A DNA stretch of 8,821 nucleotides from Bacteroidales bacterium. Lineage in GTDB: Bacteria; Bacteroidota; Bacteroidia; Bacteroidales; BM520. The stretch lies in NCBI GenBank assembly GCA_023230285.1, contig JALNXP010000088.1:1-8821 (forward strand), in the 5' to 3' direction. Position numbers and translations under genes: made by a program. Below, piece by piece: positions 1-6,900 of the stretch (positions are counted from its first letter, which is position 1; each line of letters starts with the position of its first letter). The notes under the pieces are model-generated. The model saw nothing but the letters and a program-made list of their open reading frames with translations, was not told the DNA's origin and ran no database searches.

Positions 1-1308
1 ATTACCAAACGAGTAAGATATATCTTCGAGTTTATGTTTTCACAATTGATAATATCTGATTATCAGTTGTTTGATGATTTTGATGAGTTTGAAAGGTCGG
101 AAGGCGTTAAGTTTGTTTATGATAAATCACCACATGGTGATTATCCTTTTATATACGAAAAAGATATAATGCTCAATCATGATATATTTGAAGTTCCTAT
201 TGTTGCTGATGTAGTTGATGGTGTTCATCTGATATTTGCGCATAATAAATCCGCCTCAATATTGAATTTTGACCCGTTTGCAGCATCATTTTATATGATA
301 ACTCGTTATGAAGAATATCTAATACACACGCGTGATAAACATCATCGCTATAATTTTTCCAATTCAATTGCTTATATCAATGGTTTTATTGATGTGCCGA
401 TTGTCCATTTATGGGCTAAAATGCTCGAAAATAAGATTATAAGCATCTATCCGGAGTGTAAATTCAAACACCCTGTATATCGCTTTTTGCCAACAATAGA
501 TGTGGATTTGGCTTATGAATACATTAACAAGGGGTTTGTCAGGACAAACGGCGGTGTCGTTAAAAGTTTATTTTCTGGTGATTTTGCCGTTTTTAAAGAA
601 AGAATTGCTGTGATACTTCGACTGAAAAAAGATCCCTACGACACTTTTGACCATATTTTGGAAATCAAAAAAAAATATAATCTTAAGATGGTATTTTTCT
701 TTTTGATGGCTTCTTATGGCGAACATGATAAAAGTAATTTGGTCTTTAATAAAAATTTCAGATGCTTAATCAGACATGTTTATGATTATGCTGATGTTGG
801 CATACATCCGTCTTATTATAGTATGGACTATCCTGATTTAATTGATAAAGAGAAAACTATATTGGAGAAAATTTTACATTCTAAAGTAACGAAAAGCCGT
901 CAGCATTTTTTGCGATTTGAAGTGCCGTCTACTTATCAAGATTTGAGCGACTGTGAGGTGACAGAAGATTATTCCATGGGATATGCAGGCAGTACGGGCT
1001 TTCGAGCCGGCGTTTGTGTGCCGTTCAAGTTTTTTAACCTTAAAACCAATGAAGAAACCAAACTGACAGTTTTTCCGGTCTCTGTTATGGATGCAACGCT
1101 TTTTAATTATTTGAAACTCGACTATACAAACGCCCTATTGGAAATAACCCGCATAGCAAACTTGATAAAAAAATACAATGGCGTATTTATACCTTTATGG
1201 CATAATAGCTCTTTATCCGCCAAAGGAATATGGAAAAACAGGAAAAATTTGTTTAAAGAACTGATAGAAATAGGAATAGACAATGATAATACACCTAAAA
1301 CACAGTAA
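1..1308 (+). CDS. Polysaccharide deacetylase-like protein (CE4 fold, DUF7033-type N-terminus), 5'-partial
   Basis: Probable surface-glycan deacetylase of the Bacteroidetes family that joins a DUF7033-type N-terminal region to a NodB/CE4-like barrel. Numbering from the ATG at 34, the barrel begins around residue 150 with TIDVD (154-158), the counterpart of the metal-binding TFDDG motif. GIHPS (256-260) holds the expected metal-ligand His. SRQHFLRF (288-295), GFRAG (322-326) and WHNSSL (389-394) match later family blocks. There is no signal peptide, so a cytoplasmic site is likely. The frame stays open to base 1, and the upstream codons read ITKRVRYIFEF, which resembles the usual family N-terminus (a short strand, then ..K..RVKYIF..). 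The ATG at 34 is therefore probably internal and the true start lies left of the window. The 3' end overlaps the next gene by 26 nt. Motif 1 is DxD rather than DD and the second His of HxxxH is absent; as I recall, both are family traits. Substrate unknown. Confidence 0.85.
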   Translation: MTKRVRYIFEFMFSQLIISDYQLFDDFDEFERSEGVKFVYDKSPHGDYPFIYEKDIMLNHDIFEVPIVADVVDGVHLIFAHNKSASILNFDPFAASFYMITRYEEYLIHTRDKHHRYNFSNSIAYINGFIDVPIVHLWAKMLENKIISIYPECKFKHPVYRFLPTIDVDLAYEYINKGFVRTNGGVVKSLFSGDFAVFKERIAVILRLKKDPYDTFDHILEIKKKYNLKMVFFFLMASYGEHDKSNLVFNKNFRCLIRHVYDYADVGIHPSYYSMDYPDLIDKEKTILEKILHSKVTKSRQHFLRFEVPSTYQDLSDCEVTEDYSMGYAGSTGFRAGVCVPFKFFNLKTNEETKLTVFPVSVMDATLFNYLKLDYTNALLEITRIANLIKKYNGVFIPLWHNSSLSAKGIWKNRKNLFKELIEIGIDNDNTPKTQ

Positions 1309-2230
1309 TATAGATAAACAAAAGTGGAATAAAGTTGTCGAAAAATCATACCTTACACGTGTTTATCTGTTCTCTTGGTACTTAGATATAGTCTCTCCTA
1401 ACTGGGAGGCTTTAGTCAGTGATGACGAGTACTCTTCCTTCTTTCCTTTGCCTGTAAAACATAAATTTGGAATAAAATATTTAGTGCAACCTTTGTTTGT
1501 ACAGCAACTTGGAGCTTTCGGTCAACAGTATGATGAAAACTTTTTGCGCGAATGTTGTGTGTACATAAAAAAACATTATTTATATAGTAATATTAATTAT
1601 AATGAACTGTGTTTTAGATGGTTGAATAATTCAGACATCCATTATCAAACTAAAAACAATATCATATTAAATATTATTTCTGATGCTGATAATCTTAATG
1701 AAAATCATAGTGTCAGCGATGCAAATTTATTGTATGAGCAGGTACGTAAAAATTATCATGAAAATGCAAAACGTAATATTTCAAAATTTGCCAAAAGTGA
1801 CTGTTTTATAGAATATAGTGTTGGTAAATTTTCGTCTATCATTGATTTATATAGAAAAAACAACACTAAGCATAGATTAACGGAGCAGCATTATGTTGTT
1901 ATAGAAAAGTTGGTAAAAGAAGCTGTTTTACAAGACAGGCTTAGTGTGGTGACAGCAGTGCGAGGCAATGAGATTGTTGCCGGTGCTATTTTTTTGCGAA
2001 GCGCCCGCACGTGGACATACATTTTTTCCGGCAATTCTGATTACGGTAAAACCATTGGTGCTGCGGCGGCTATAATTGATGCTTTTATCAAAGCAAACAT
2101 TACCAAGATAGACATTATAGATTTTGAAGGCTCTAATGATGCCAACCTTGCGCATTTTTATCTTGGCTTTGGTGGCGAAACTGCTTGCTACGCCAACGTT
2201 CTTCGTAAGGGACCCGTATTTATATGGTAA
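1283..2230 (+). CDS. FemAB/GNAT-fold acyl- or aminoacyltransferase-like protein
   Basis: Protein of 315 residues resembling the FemAB/BioF2-like GNAT proteins that are common in Bacteroidetes glycan gene clusters. Visible family landmarks are an early aromatic block around residues 28-41 (YLFSWYLDIVSPNW), a middle segment NAKRNISKFAK (161-171), and the C-terminal block FEGSNDANLAHFYLGFGGE (281-299), the most recognisable signature of this group. There are no membrane segments and no signal peptide, so it is likely cytoplasmic. The start at 1283 lies inside the end of the deacetylase gene (26-nt overlap, different frame), which suggests translational coupling and joint work on one substrate. 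Plausible roles are N-acylation of an amino sugar freed by the deacetylase, or aminoacyl transfer as in FemX/FemAB proteins; the sequence does not decide which. It is the last gene of the plus-strand unit, followed by a 90-bp convergent gap. Confidence 0.85.
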   Translation: MIIHLKHSNIDKQKWNKVVEKSYLTRVYLFSWYLDIVSPNWEALVSDDEYSSFFPLPVKHKFGIKYLVQPLFVQQLGAFGQQYDENFLRECCVYIKKHYLYSNINYNELCFRWLNNSDIHYQTKNNIILNIISDADNLNENHSVSDANLLYEQVRKNYHENAKRNISKFAKSDCFIEYSVGKFSSIIDLYRKNNTKHRLTEQHYVVIEKLVKEAVLQDRLSVVTAVRGNEIVAGAIFLRSARTWTYIFSGNSDYGKTIGAAAAIIDAFIKANITKIDIIDFEGSNDANLAHFYLGFGGETACYANVLRKGPVFIW

Positions 2231-2243
2231 ATCATGTCTTCAC

Positions 2244-2319
2244 ATCCGTCCAATCCGCGTATATCCGTGTCCCATCCGTGCAATCCGTGTCCCATCTCCG
2301 CGTCCCATCTTCCACGCGC
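2244..2319. repeat. GC-rich degenerate ATCCG(T/C)G tandem repeat in a convergent intergenic gap
   Basis: ATCCG cores start at 2244, 2253, 2263, 2274 and 2283, followed by diverged copies at 2294 (ATCTCCG) and 2307 (ATCTTCCACGCG). The spacing runs 9, 10, 11, 9, 11 and 13. Two successive 20-bp units, starting at 2263 and 2283, share the exact 14-mer ATCCGTGTCCCATC. The block is much richer in G and C than the AT-rich genes beside it, and it fills nearly the whole gap between two converging stop codons (2230 and 2321). Similar ATCCGTG-type dispersed repeats are common between genes in some environmental Bacteroidetes (recollection, not checked). I see no clear hairpin with a T-run, so I do not call it a terminator. 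It is not a CRISPR array, because there are no unique spacers of constant length. Confidence 0.8.
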
Positions 2320-2320
2320 A

Positions 2321-3190
2321 TTACGCTTTCTTCGATATTTTCAAAAATGCTTCTGTAATTTCATTTGCATAAGTACGAGTGACAGCGATATCCGGAATGT
2401 CAGCAATATCTAATTCAAGGAAAATACCGTCTTTGTCTTTACGTAAAACCTTAACGTGTTCAAAATTTACCATACAAGAACGACTACATCGCTTTATTGT
2501 TGTGGTAACCAATTGTTTAGATAAGTTCTTTAAAGAACTCCTTAACATAAAATCAGTGACTTTGCCCTTGTTAAGATATTTAATAATAACATAGTTATCA
2601 GCAGATTCAATATATAACAAATTTTCCGAAGTTACGGATATTCTAAATTCGCCTTTTTCATCTCTAAAAACTAATACGGAGTTGTCGATTTCTTCTATAG
2701 CCCCTTCTTCTTGTATTTTGTGTAATTTATGCTTTTTGTCTTGTAAAGCGAAATATAGAGATGTCAATGTATAAGGGAACAGCATTACCAACATTGTATG
2801 TATGCCGGCTTTTATTAATATTGTACCTATGCTCATGTAATCCGTCCAAGATATATGTCGGGCTATAATAGTGTAAACAGTGTAAAATATTGATAGAACA
2901 AAAATTTCGGCGACTATCCATAATGCAAATTGTACTACAAACATTTGATGTTTGCGAGCATAGTGGTACATTATAATTCTGCTGATTGTTATCACAAGTA
3001 TTCCGGTCAATATTAAAATGCCGGAATACAGAAAAAATTTAATACGAGAAACATCGTACCAATTAATAGCACTGAAAGGATTATAGATATTTACAAAGCA
3101 TAGTGCAAAAATAGCTGTAAAAACTATCAGTTTGACTATATTGTGTTTTTCTGTGAAAAATGTGGGCAGTATCTTTCTGGTCGCTTTCAT
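2321..3190 (-). CDS. Membrane-anchored LytTR-family transcriptional regulator
   Basis: Protein of 289 residues with four predicted transmembrane helices (about 19-36, 52-73, 85-108 and 122-146), a short charged linker (about 150-172), and a C-terminal LytTR DNA-binding domain (about 185-289). LytTR landmarks are YIESADNYVIIKY (193-205), RCSRSCMVNFEHV (234-246, matching the usual R.HRS..VN...I block) and VTRTYA (270-275). There is no receiver domain, so it is not a classical response regulator. This four-helix plus LytTR layout is a widespread Bacteroidetes type thought to sense a membrane or envelope signal directly. It lies 51 bp downstream of the M23 peptidase gene on the same strand. A -7-like box at 3210-3217 and a spaced direct repeat at 3211-3243 lie just upstream, so autoregulation is plausible but unproven. 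Targets unknown. Confidence 0.88.
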   Translation of the reverse strand: MKATRKILPTFFTEKHNIVKLIVFTAIFALCFVNIYNPFSAINWYDVSRIKFFLYSGILILTGILVITISRIIMYHYARKHQMFVVQFALWIVAEIFVLSIFYTVYTIIARHISWTDYMSIGTILIKAGIHTMLVMLFPYTLTSLYFALQDKKHKLHKIQEEGAIEEIDNSVLVFRDEKGEFRISVTSENLLYIESADNYVIIKYLNKGKVTDFMLRSSLKNLSKQLVTTTIKRCSRSCMVNFEHVKVLRKDKDGIFLELDIADIPDIAVTRTYANEITEAFLKISKKA

Positions 3191-3209
3191 TCGGTTGTCA
3201 AATATTTTG

Positions 3210-3217
3210 CAAAGATA
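3210..3217 (-). promoter_or_regulatory. Candidate -7 box (TATCTTTG) for the LytTR gene
   Basis: Read on the minus strand, this is TATCTTTG, an exact fit to the Bacteroidetes -7 consensus TAnnTTTG. It is centred about 23 bp upstream of the ATG at 3190, which would leave a leader of roughly 14 nt. No convincing -33 TTTG is seen 17-23 bp further upstream, so the promoter may be weak or activator-dependent. Confidence 0.4.
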
Positions 3218-3243
3218 ATTTTATTTTTGATAAAAGATAATTT
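3211..3243. repeat. Spaced 11-bp direct repeat upstream of the LytTR gene (possible LytTR operator)
   Basis: AAAGATAATTT occurs exactly at 3211-3221 and again at 3233-3243, 22 bp start to start. LytTR regulators typically bind pairs of direct repeats of about 9 bp separated by 12-13 bp, that is 21-22 bp apart on one helix face, so the geometry fits. The first copy overlaps the candidate -7 box and the second overlaps the M23 stop codon. The bases do not clearly match the AgrA/LytTR consensus, and the region is very AT-rich, so chance remains possible. Confidence 0.35.
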
Positions 3244-4954
3244 AATAGTTTAAAACCCTTTCGAATTCATAAGTGTTGTTGCAATTGTCGGTGACCACAA
3301 TTTTAAATATGTTATTACCTTTCTTTATTCTTTTATCGAATTTATAAACTAAGAGACTATTTTTTGCGTCATAATCCATGAGTATCCATTCACCGTTCAA
3401 CGTTGGAGTATATGATTTTATTCCGGAAGTTTTATCTTTTATGATAACTTTGATTTCTTGTTTACCGCTGACATTATTTGCAATTTTAGGCTTTAAAGAT
3501 GCACATTTAATCTCCGGTGGTATTGTGTCGCATAAAAGTTTATAGCTTCCGAAATTGCGTGTCCACAAAGAAATCCACCCATCTGATATAGTGCCGCCAA
3601 CATAATTCCAATTTTTTTGATTTTGTGCAGCTATATACAAATGAGGCTTAATATTATCGTCTAAGGTATCATTAATTTTGATACTTATTTTAAAAGTTTT
3701 GAATGTTACAAGAGTATTATCGCCGACTACATAAGTAGGAGAGAGGTCTTTAGCTTGTGCATCAACAATATTGAAGTCAAAAGCCAAATCATTGAACAAT
3801 GTATAAGCTTCCATTTGCAGTTTGAAATCGTCAAAAGACAATTTATTGGTAGTAAAATATCTAAAGAAATAATCTTTAGATATGGTATCTGTCGGTTCGT
3901 AATAATTAGTGTCTCTTACAATGTTGAAAGATAATGCAGATGTGTTCAGATAGCTGTCTTTTACAACAAATTTAACTTTATGAATGCTGTCATCGCTAAG
4001 ATTGACAATACCATTATTATCTACATTTTTTACCATCTGAAGTTTGTTGTTCGGCTCATGAAGTGTTCTATAATATCTTGCTTTACTGTTTATGAAATAC
4101 TTATAGTCAATAACACTGTTGATGTATTTAGATTCTGAGAATAGGAAGCCGTCATTTTCTATATGGTATAAAGTGTCATTATCTACGAGGCATAGAAGTG
4201 AGTAGATGCCGTTTTTGTTACTTATGTCGTTCATGGCATCGTAGGCGTTGATGCCAAAATAAATCGGTCCTTGCAGATAGAGAGTGTCATTATCCAACAG
4301 ATGATAATTTTCGCCCCAGCCGTTTGTAGTTTTTTTACATACTTCATTTTTCCCATTAACAAACGAGTTGTTACCGTATGGATATATTCTTAAAGCAATA
4401 ATTTTAGGTTTTGTCCAATCTTTCACAGGCAATTTGAATTGCATGGGGTCTATCGGACGTTCACTTTTTGTCTCGCGTATTTCAAAATGGAGATGTGGTC
4501 CGGCGGAGCCGCCGGAATTACCCGACCATGCGATTATATCTCCTCTTTTCACCGGAAATGTTTCTGCATTAAGGAAAATATTTGCGTTGAAGGATTCTTT
4601 TTCATACTGGTATTTAACGACATAATCGGCTATGTCTTTTCTGAAATGATCTAAATGACCATATACGGAAGTGTAACCGTTTGGATGAGTGATATATATA
4701 GCTTTACCGTATCCGTAAGGACTTACAGATATTCTTGAAATATAACCGTCATATACGGCGACAACCTTCTTGCCGATTGCACCGCCGGTCTTAATGTCTA
4801 TGCCGGAATGAAAATGATTAGAACGCAATTCACCAAAAGTGCCTGATAAATATAACTGCCCATCAGAGATAGGTGGTAAAAAATCAGGCACTTGTGATAA
4901 TGCTGTTTCAATACAGGCAAAAAACAAAAAGAACAAAAATATTATTCTTCTCAT
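3242..4954 (-). CDS. Secreted M23 (lysostaphin-type) metallopeptidase with a long C-terminal region
   Basis: Protein of 570 residues with a Sec signal peptide (about 1-20, hydrophobic LFFLFFACIETA, cleavage near ALS-Q) followed directly by an M23/LytM peptidase domain (about 30-175). Zinc-site residues are visible: HFHSGID (47-53) supplies the HxxxD pair H49 and D53, and HLH (154-156) supplies the second motif; H100 in YGHL is the usual conserved active-site His. It is therefore predicted to be an active peptidoglycan endopeptidase in the periplasm, not a degenerate LytM regulator. Residues 190-570 are not recognised; they look beta-rich and end in a segment like an extracellular sandwich domain (about 475-570, with SGIKSYTPTLNGEW). 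Family members in Bacteroidetes often have this length. The gene lies 15 bp downstream of gcvT on the same strand and is probably cotranscribed with it. Confidence 0.9.
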   Translation of the reverse strand: MRRIIFLFFLFFACIETALSQVPDFLPPISDGQLYLSGTFGELRSNHFHSGIDIKTGGAIGKKVVAVYDGYISRISVSPYGYGKAIYITHPNGYTSVYGHLDHFRKDIADYVVKYQYEKESFNANIFLNAETFPVKRGDIIAWSGNSGGSAGPHLHFEIRETKSERPIDPMQFKLPVKDWTKPKIIALRIYPYGNNSFVNGKNEVCKKTTNGWGENYHLLDNDTLYLQGPIYFGINAYDAMNDISNKNGIYSLLCLVDNDTLYHIENDGFLFSESKYINSVIDYKYFINSKARYYRTLHEPNNKLQMVKNVDNNGIVNLSDDSIHKVKFVVKDSYLNTSALSFNIVRDTNYYEPTDTISKDYFFRYFTTNKLSFDDFKLQMEAYTLFNDLAFDFNIVDAQAKDLSPTYVVGDNTLVTFKTFKISIKINDTLDDNIKPHLYIAAQNQKNWNYVGGTISDGWISLWTRNFGSYKLLCDTIPPEIKCASLKPKIANNVSGKQEIKVIIKDKTSGIKSYTPTLNGEWILMDYDAKNSLLVYKFDKRIKKGNNIFKIVVTDNCNNTYEFERVLNY

Positions 4955-4969
4955 TTTAGCTTTTTGACT

Positions 4970-6085
4970 TTATTTCCAAAATGGTGTTTTGGTTATTTTA
5001 GCCTTTAAGAGCTTTCCTCTTACGTCAATATATATTTCTGTACCGAGTTTTGAGTAGTCACTATCTACATATCCCATACCTAAGCCGACATGGAGTGTAG
5101 GAGACATAGTTCCTGATGTGACTTCACCAATAACTTCACCGTTTTCAGTGCAAATCTTGCAATGTTGGCGTGGAATACCTCTTTCTTCAAGTACGAAGCC
5201 TTTCAGACGTTTTTTAATGCCGTTGGCTTTAAGTTCTAACATCTTGTCTTTGTCAACAAAATCGTTGTCGTCAACAAATTTAGTAATCCAGCCTAAGCCT
5301 GCTTCGAGCGGACTTGTTGTGTCGTCAATGTCGTTGCCGTATAAGCAGAAACCTGATTCAAGTCTCAGCGTGTCGCGTGCTCCTAAACCTATTGGCTTAA
5401 TGCCGTATTCTTCGCCTGCTTTAAATACTGCTTCCCATAATTTGGTTGCATATTCGTTTTTAACATAGACTTCGCATCCACCTGAACCTGTATATCCTGT
5501 AGTCGAAAAAATGGCGTTCTCTATTCCTGCAAAAGTAATTATCTTGCATGTGTAATATTCCATATCTTCTATAGGAGAATCGGTTAATTTCTGCATGGCT
5601 TTTAATGCTAAAGGTCCTTGAATAGCCAATTGACAATATTCATCGGAAACATTTACCAAATCAATGCCGGGAACTACACCAAACTCCGGAGCATGTTGTA
5701 CACACCAATTGTAATCCTTCTCAATATTAGAAGCATTTACTACAAGATAATATAAGTCTTCTTTAAAACGATAAACAAGTAAATCATCAACAATACCACC
5801 TTTGCCGTTAGGCATACATGAGTATTGGACTTTACCATCGTGTAAGTCGTACACATTGTTAGTCGTTATCTTTTGTATAAAGGCTGCTGCTTTACTGCCT
5901 TTAACCCAAAATTCTCCCATGTGAGATACATCAAAAACACCTACGCCATTGCGTACTGTCTCATGTTCAACATTGATACCTGCAAATTGTACAGGCATAA
6001 GGAAACCTGCAAATGGTACCATTTTGGCACCTGCTTTTTCTACCAATTCTCTAAAAGCTGTCTGCTTTAATTCTGTTTGTTCCAT
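4970..6085 (-). CDS. gcvT: Glycine cleavage system T protein (aminomethyltransferase)
   Basis: GcvT transfers the methylene group from the aminomethyl-lipoyl arm of the H protein to tetrahydrofolate, releasing ammonia (EC 2.1.2.10), in the cytoplasm. The 371-residue product has the usual length. Landmarks are the N-terminal block KMVPFAGFLMPVQF (21-34), FDVSHMGEF (51-59), GGIVDDLLVYR (96-106) with the conserved catalytic Asp at 101, GYTGSGGCEVY (197-207), GLGARDTLRLE (233-243) and a C-terminal SGTMSP block. All key positions appear intact. The start at 6085 gives the standard family N-terminus (LKQTAFRELVEKAGAKMVPF). The gene lies 32 bp after the barrel-protein gene and 15 bp before the M23 gene. 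No glycine riboswitch fits in the short upstream gap, and no gcvH or gcvP is in the window. Confidence 0.97.
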   Translation of the reverse strand: MEQTELKQTAFRELVEKAGAKMVPFAGFLMPVQFAGINVEHETVRNGVGVFDVSHMGEFWVKGSKAAAFIQKITTNNVYDLHDGKVQYSCMPNGKGGIVDDLLVYRFKEDLYYLVVNASNIEKDYNWCVQHAPEFGVVPGIDLVNVSDEYCQLAIQGPLALKAMQKLTDSPIEDMEYYTCKIITFAGIENAIFSTTGYTGSGGCEVYVKNEYATKLWEAVFKAGEEYGIKPIGLGARDTLRLESGFCLYGNDIDDTTSPLEAGLGWITKFVDDNDFVDKDKMLELKANGIKKRLKGFVLEERGIPRQHCKICTENGEVIGEVTSGTMSPTLHVGLGMGYVDSDYSKLGTEIYIDVRGKLLKAKITKTPFWK

Positions 6086-6117
6086 AGAAAATATTTATAA
6101 AATTGTTAACTATCTGT

Positions 6118-6900
6118 CTATCGGTTTTTTCCAATGTAATATACCAAGCCGATATTGGCATAGATATTATACATCTTGTAACTGATACCACTAAAATCTG
6201 AATTTAATAATGAAGTCAGCGACCAATTAAGAGAAGCTGAAATCCAAAAATTATTATATATCTTTCGCTCATAACCGGCAACGGCAGCTATGTCGAAACT
6301 TCTTACTTCGTCATCAAAAGAATATTCTGCGTAGGTGATGTCAATTCTTTCTCCAATTGGAGTCTCTACTCTTAAATAACCGTCTTTAACGGCACCTTGA
6401 AATTCTTTTTGTATGGCATAACTCAGGTCAACGCCTAAATTAATTTTATAGCGAGGTTTTGAAAAGAATATTTTTACAGGAAAAATAAGATAGCAATTGT
6501 TTACATGTGTTTCATTTCTGCCTGTAAAATAACCTTTCGTTTGTACACCGTCAATCTCTACTTCCGTATAAATTTGATATACGGAAGCTCCGGCGTTCAT
6601 ACCTTTATATGCTATTATTGCTCCTGTTGATATACCAAATGGTGTTTCGAGATTCTGTAAGGATATTAAAGCTCCAATATAGGGTGCCATAGTTGGCGAC
6701 CAGCTGAAGTTGGTAATGCGATTGGGAACAGGCAAAGGAACAGAGGCTCCTAAATGGAAACCGCCGACTATCTTTGTGCTGATAGACAGATTTTCTTCAT
6801 TACTCGTCTCAGCTAAATTTTGACTGTAAATTGCCCCTGAGAAGACTATAAAAGCCAGTGTTATTATAATATTACGATACATCTTAATTAATTTATTCAT
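6118..6900 (-). CDS. Small outer-membrane beta-barrel protein
   Basis: A protein of 260 residues from the start chosen here. An N-terminal signal peptide has a positive start (MNKLIKMYRN), a hydrophobic core (IIITLAFIVFSGA) and likely cleavage at AIYS-Q (after residue 26). The mature part alternates aromatic and polar residues in strand-like stretches and ends in YANIGLVYYIG, typical of a closing barrel strand. It resembles the PorT/OMP_b-brl_2-like small barrels of Bacteroidetes, but no specific function can be assigned. Three starts are possible: 6924 (adds MMWKLFLK, less like a signal peptide), 6900 (chosen; overlaps the upstream stop by 8 nt) and 6882 (a compact signal peptide starting MYRN, 10 bp after that stop). 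The gene directly follows the PCMD lipoprotein gene, which suggests the two products sit together in the outer membrane. Confidence 0.75.
   Translation of the reverse strand: MNKLIKMYRNIIITLAFIVFSGAIYSQNLAETSNEENLSISTKIVGGFHLGASVPLPVPNRITNFSWSPTMAPYIGALISLQNLETPFGISTGAIIAYKGMNAGASVYQIYTEVEIDGVQTKGYFTGRNETHVNNCYLIFPVKIFFSKPRYKINLGVDLSYAIQKEFQGAVKDGYLRVETPIGERIDITYAEYSFDDEVRSFDIAAVAGYERKIYNNFWISASLNWSLTSLLNSDFSGISYKMYNIYANIGLVYYIGKNR

Noticed and set aside
2244..2319. CRISPR array
   Set aside because: Repeat units are only 9-11 bp and degenerate, with no unique spacers of constant length and no cas genes nearby.
2231..2320. Rho-independent terminator for the convergent genes
   Set aside because: No stable GC hairpin followed by a T-run could be drawn on either strand; only the degenerate repeat is visible.
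2124..2372. Plus-strand open frame crossing the ATCCG repeat
   Set aside because: It starts inside the FemAB-like gene, runs through the repeat and ends inside the LytTR gene. Its Pro/Arg-rich translation simply reflects the repeat.
4368..4654. Two overlapping plus-strand open frames
   Set aside because: Both are antisense to the M23 catalytic domain, whose zinc motifs are intact. Neither has a recognisable family or signal.
5118..5468. Plus-strand open frame of 116 codons
   Set aside because: It lies wholly antisense within gcvT, which has strong family conservation, and its Ser/Pro/Leu-rich translation looks like an antisense artefact.
6086..6117. Glycine riboswitch upstream of gcvT
   Set aside because: The gap is only 32 bp of AT-rich sequence, far too short for a glycine aptamer.
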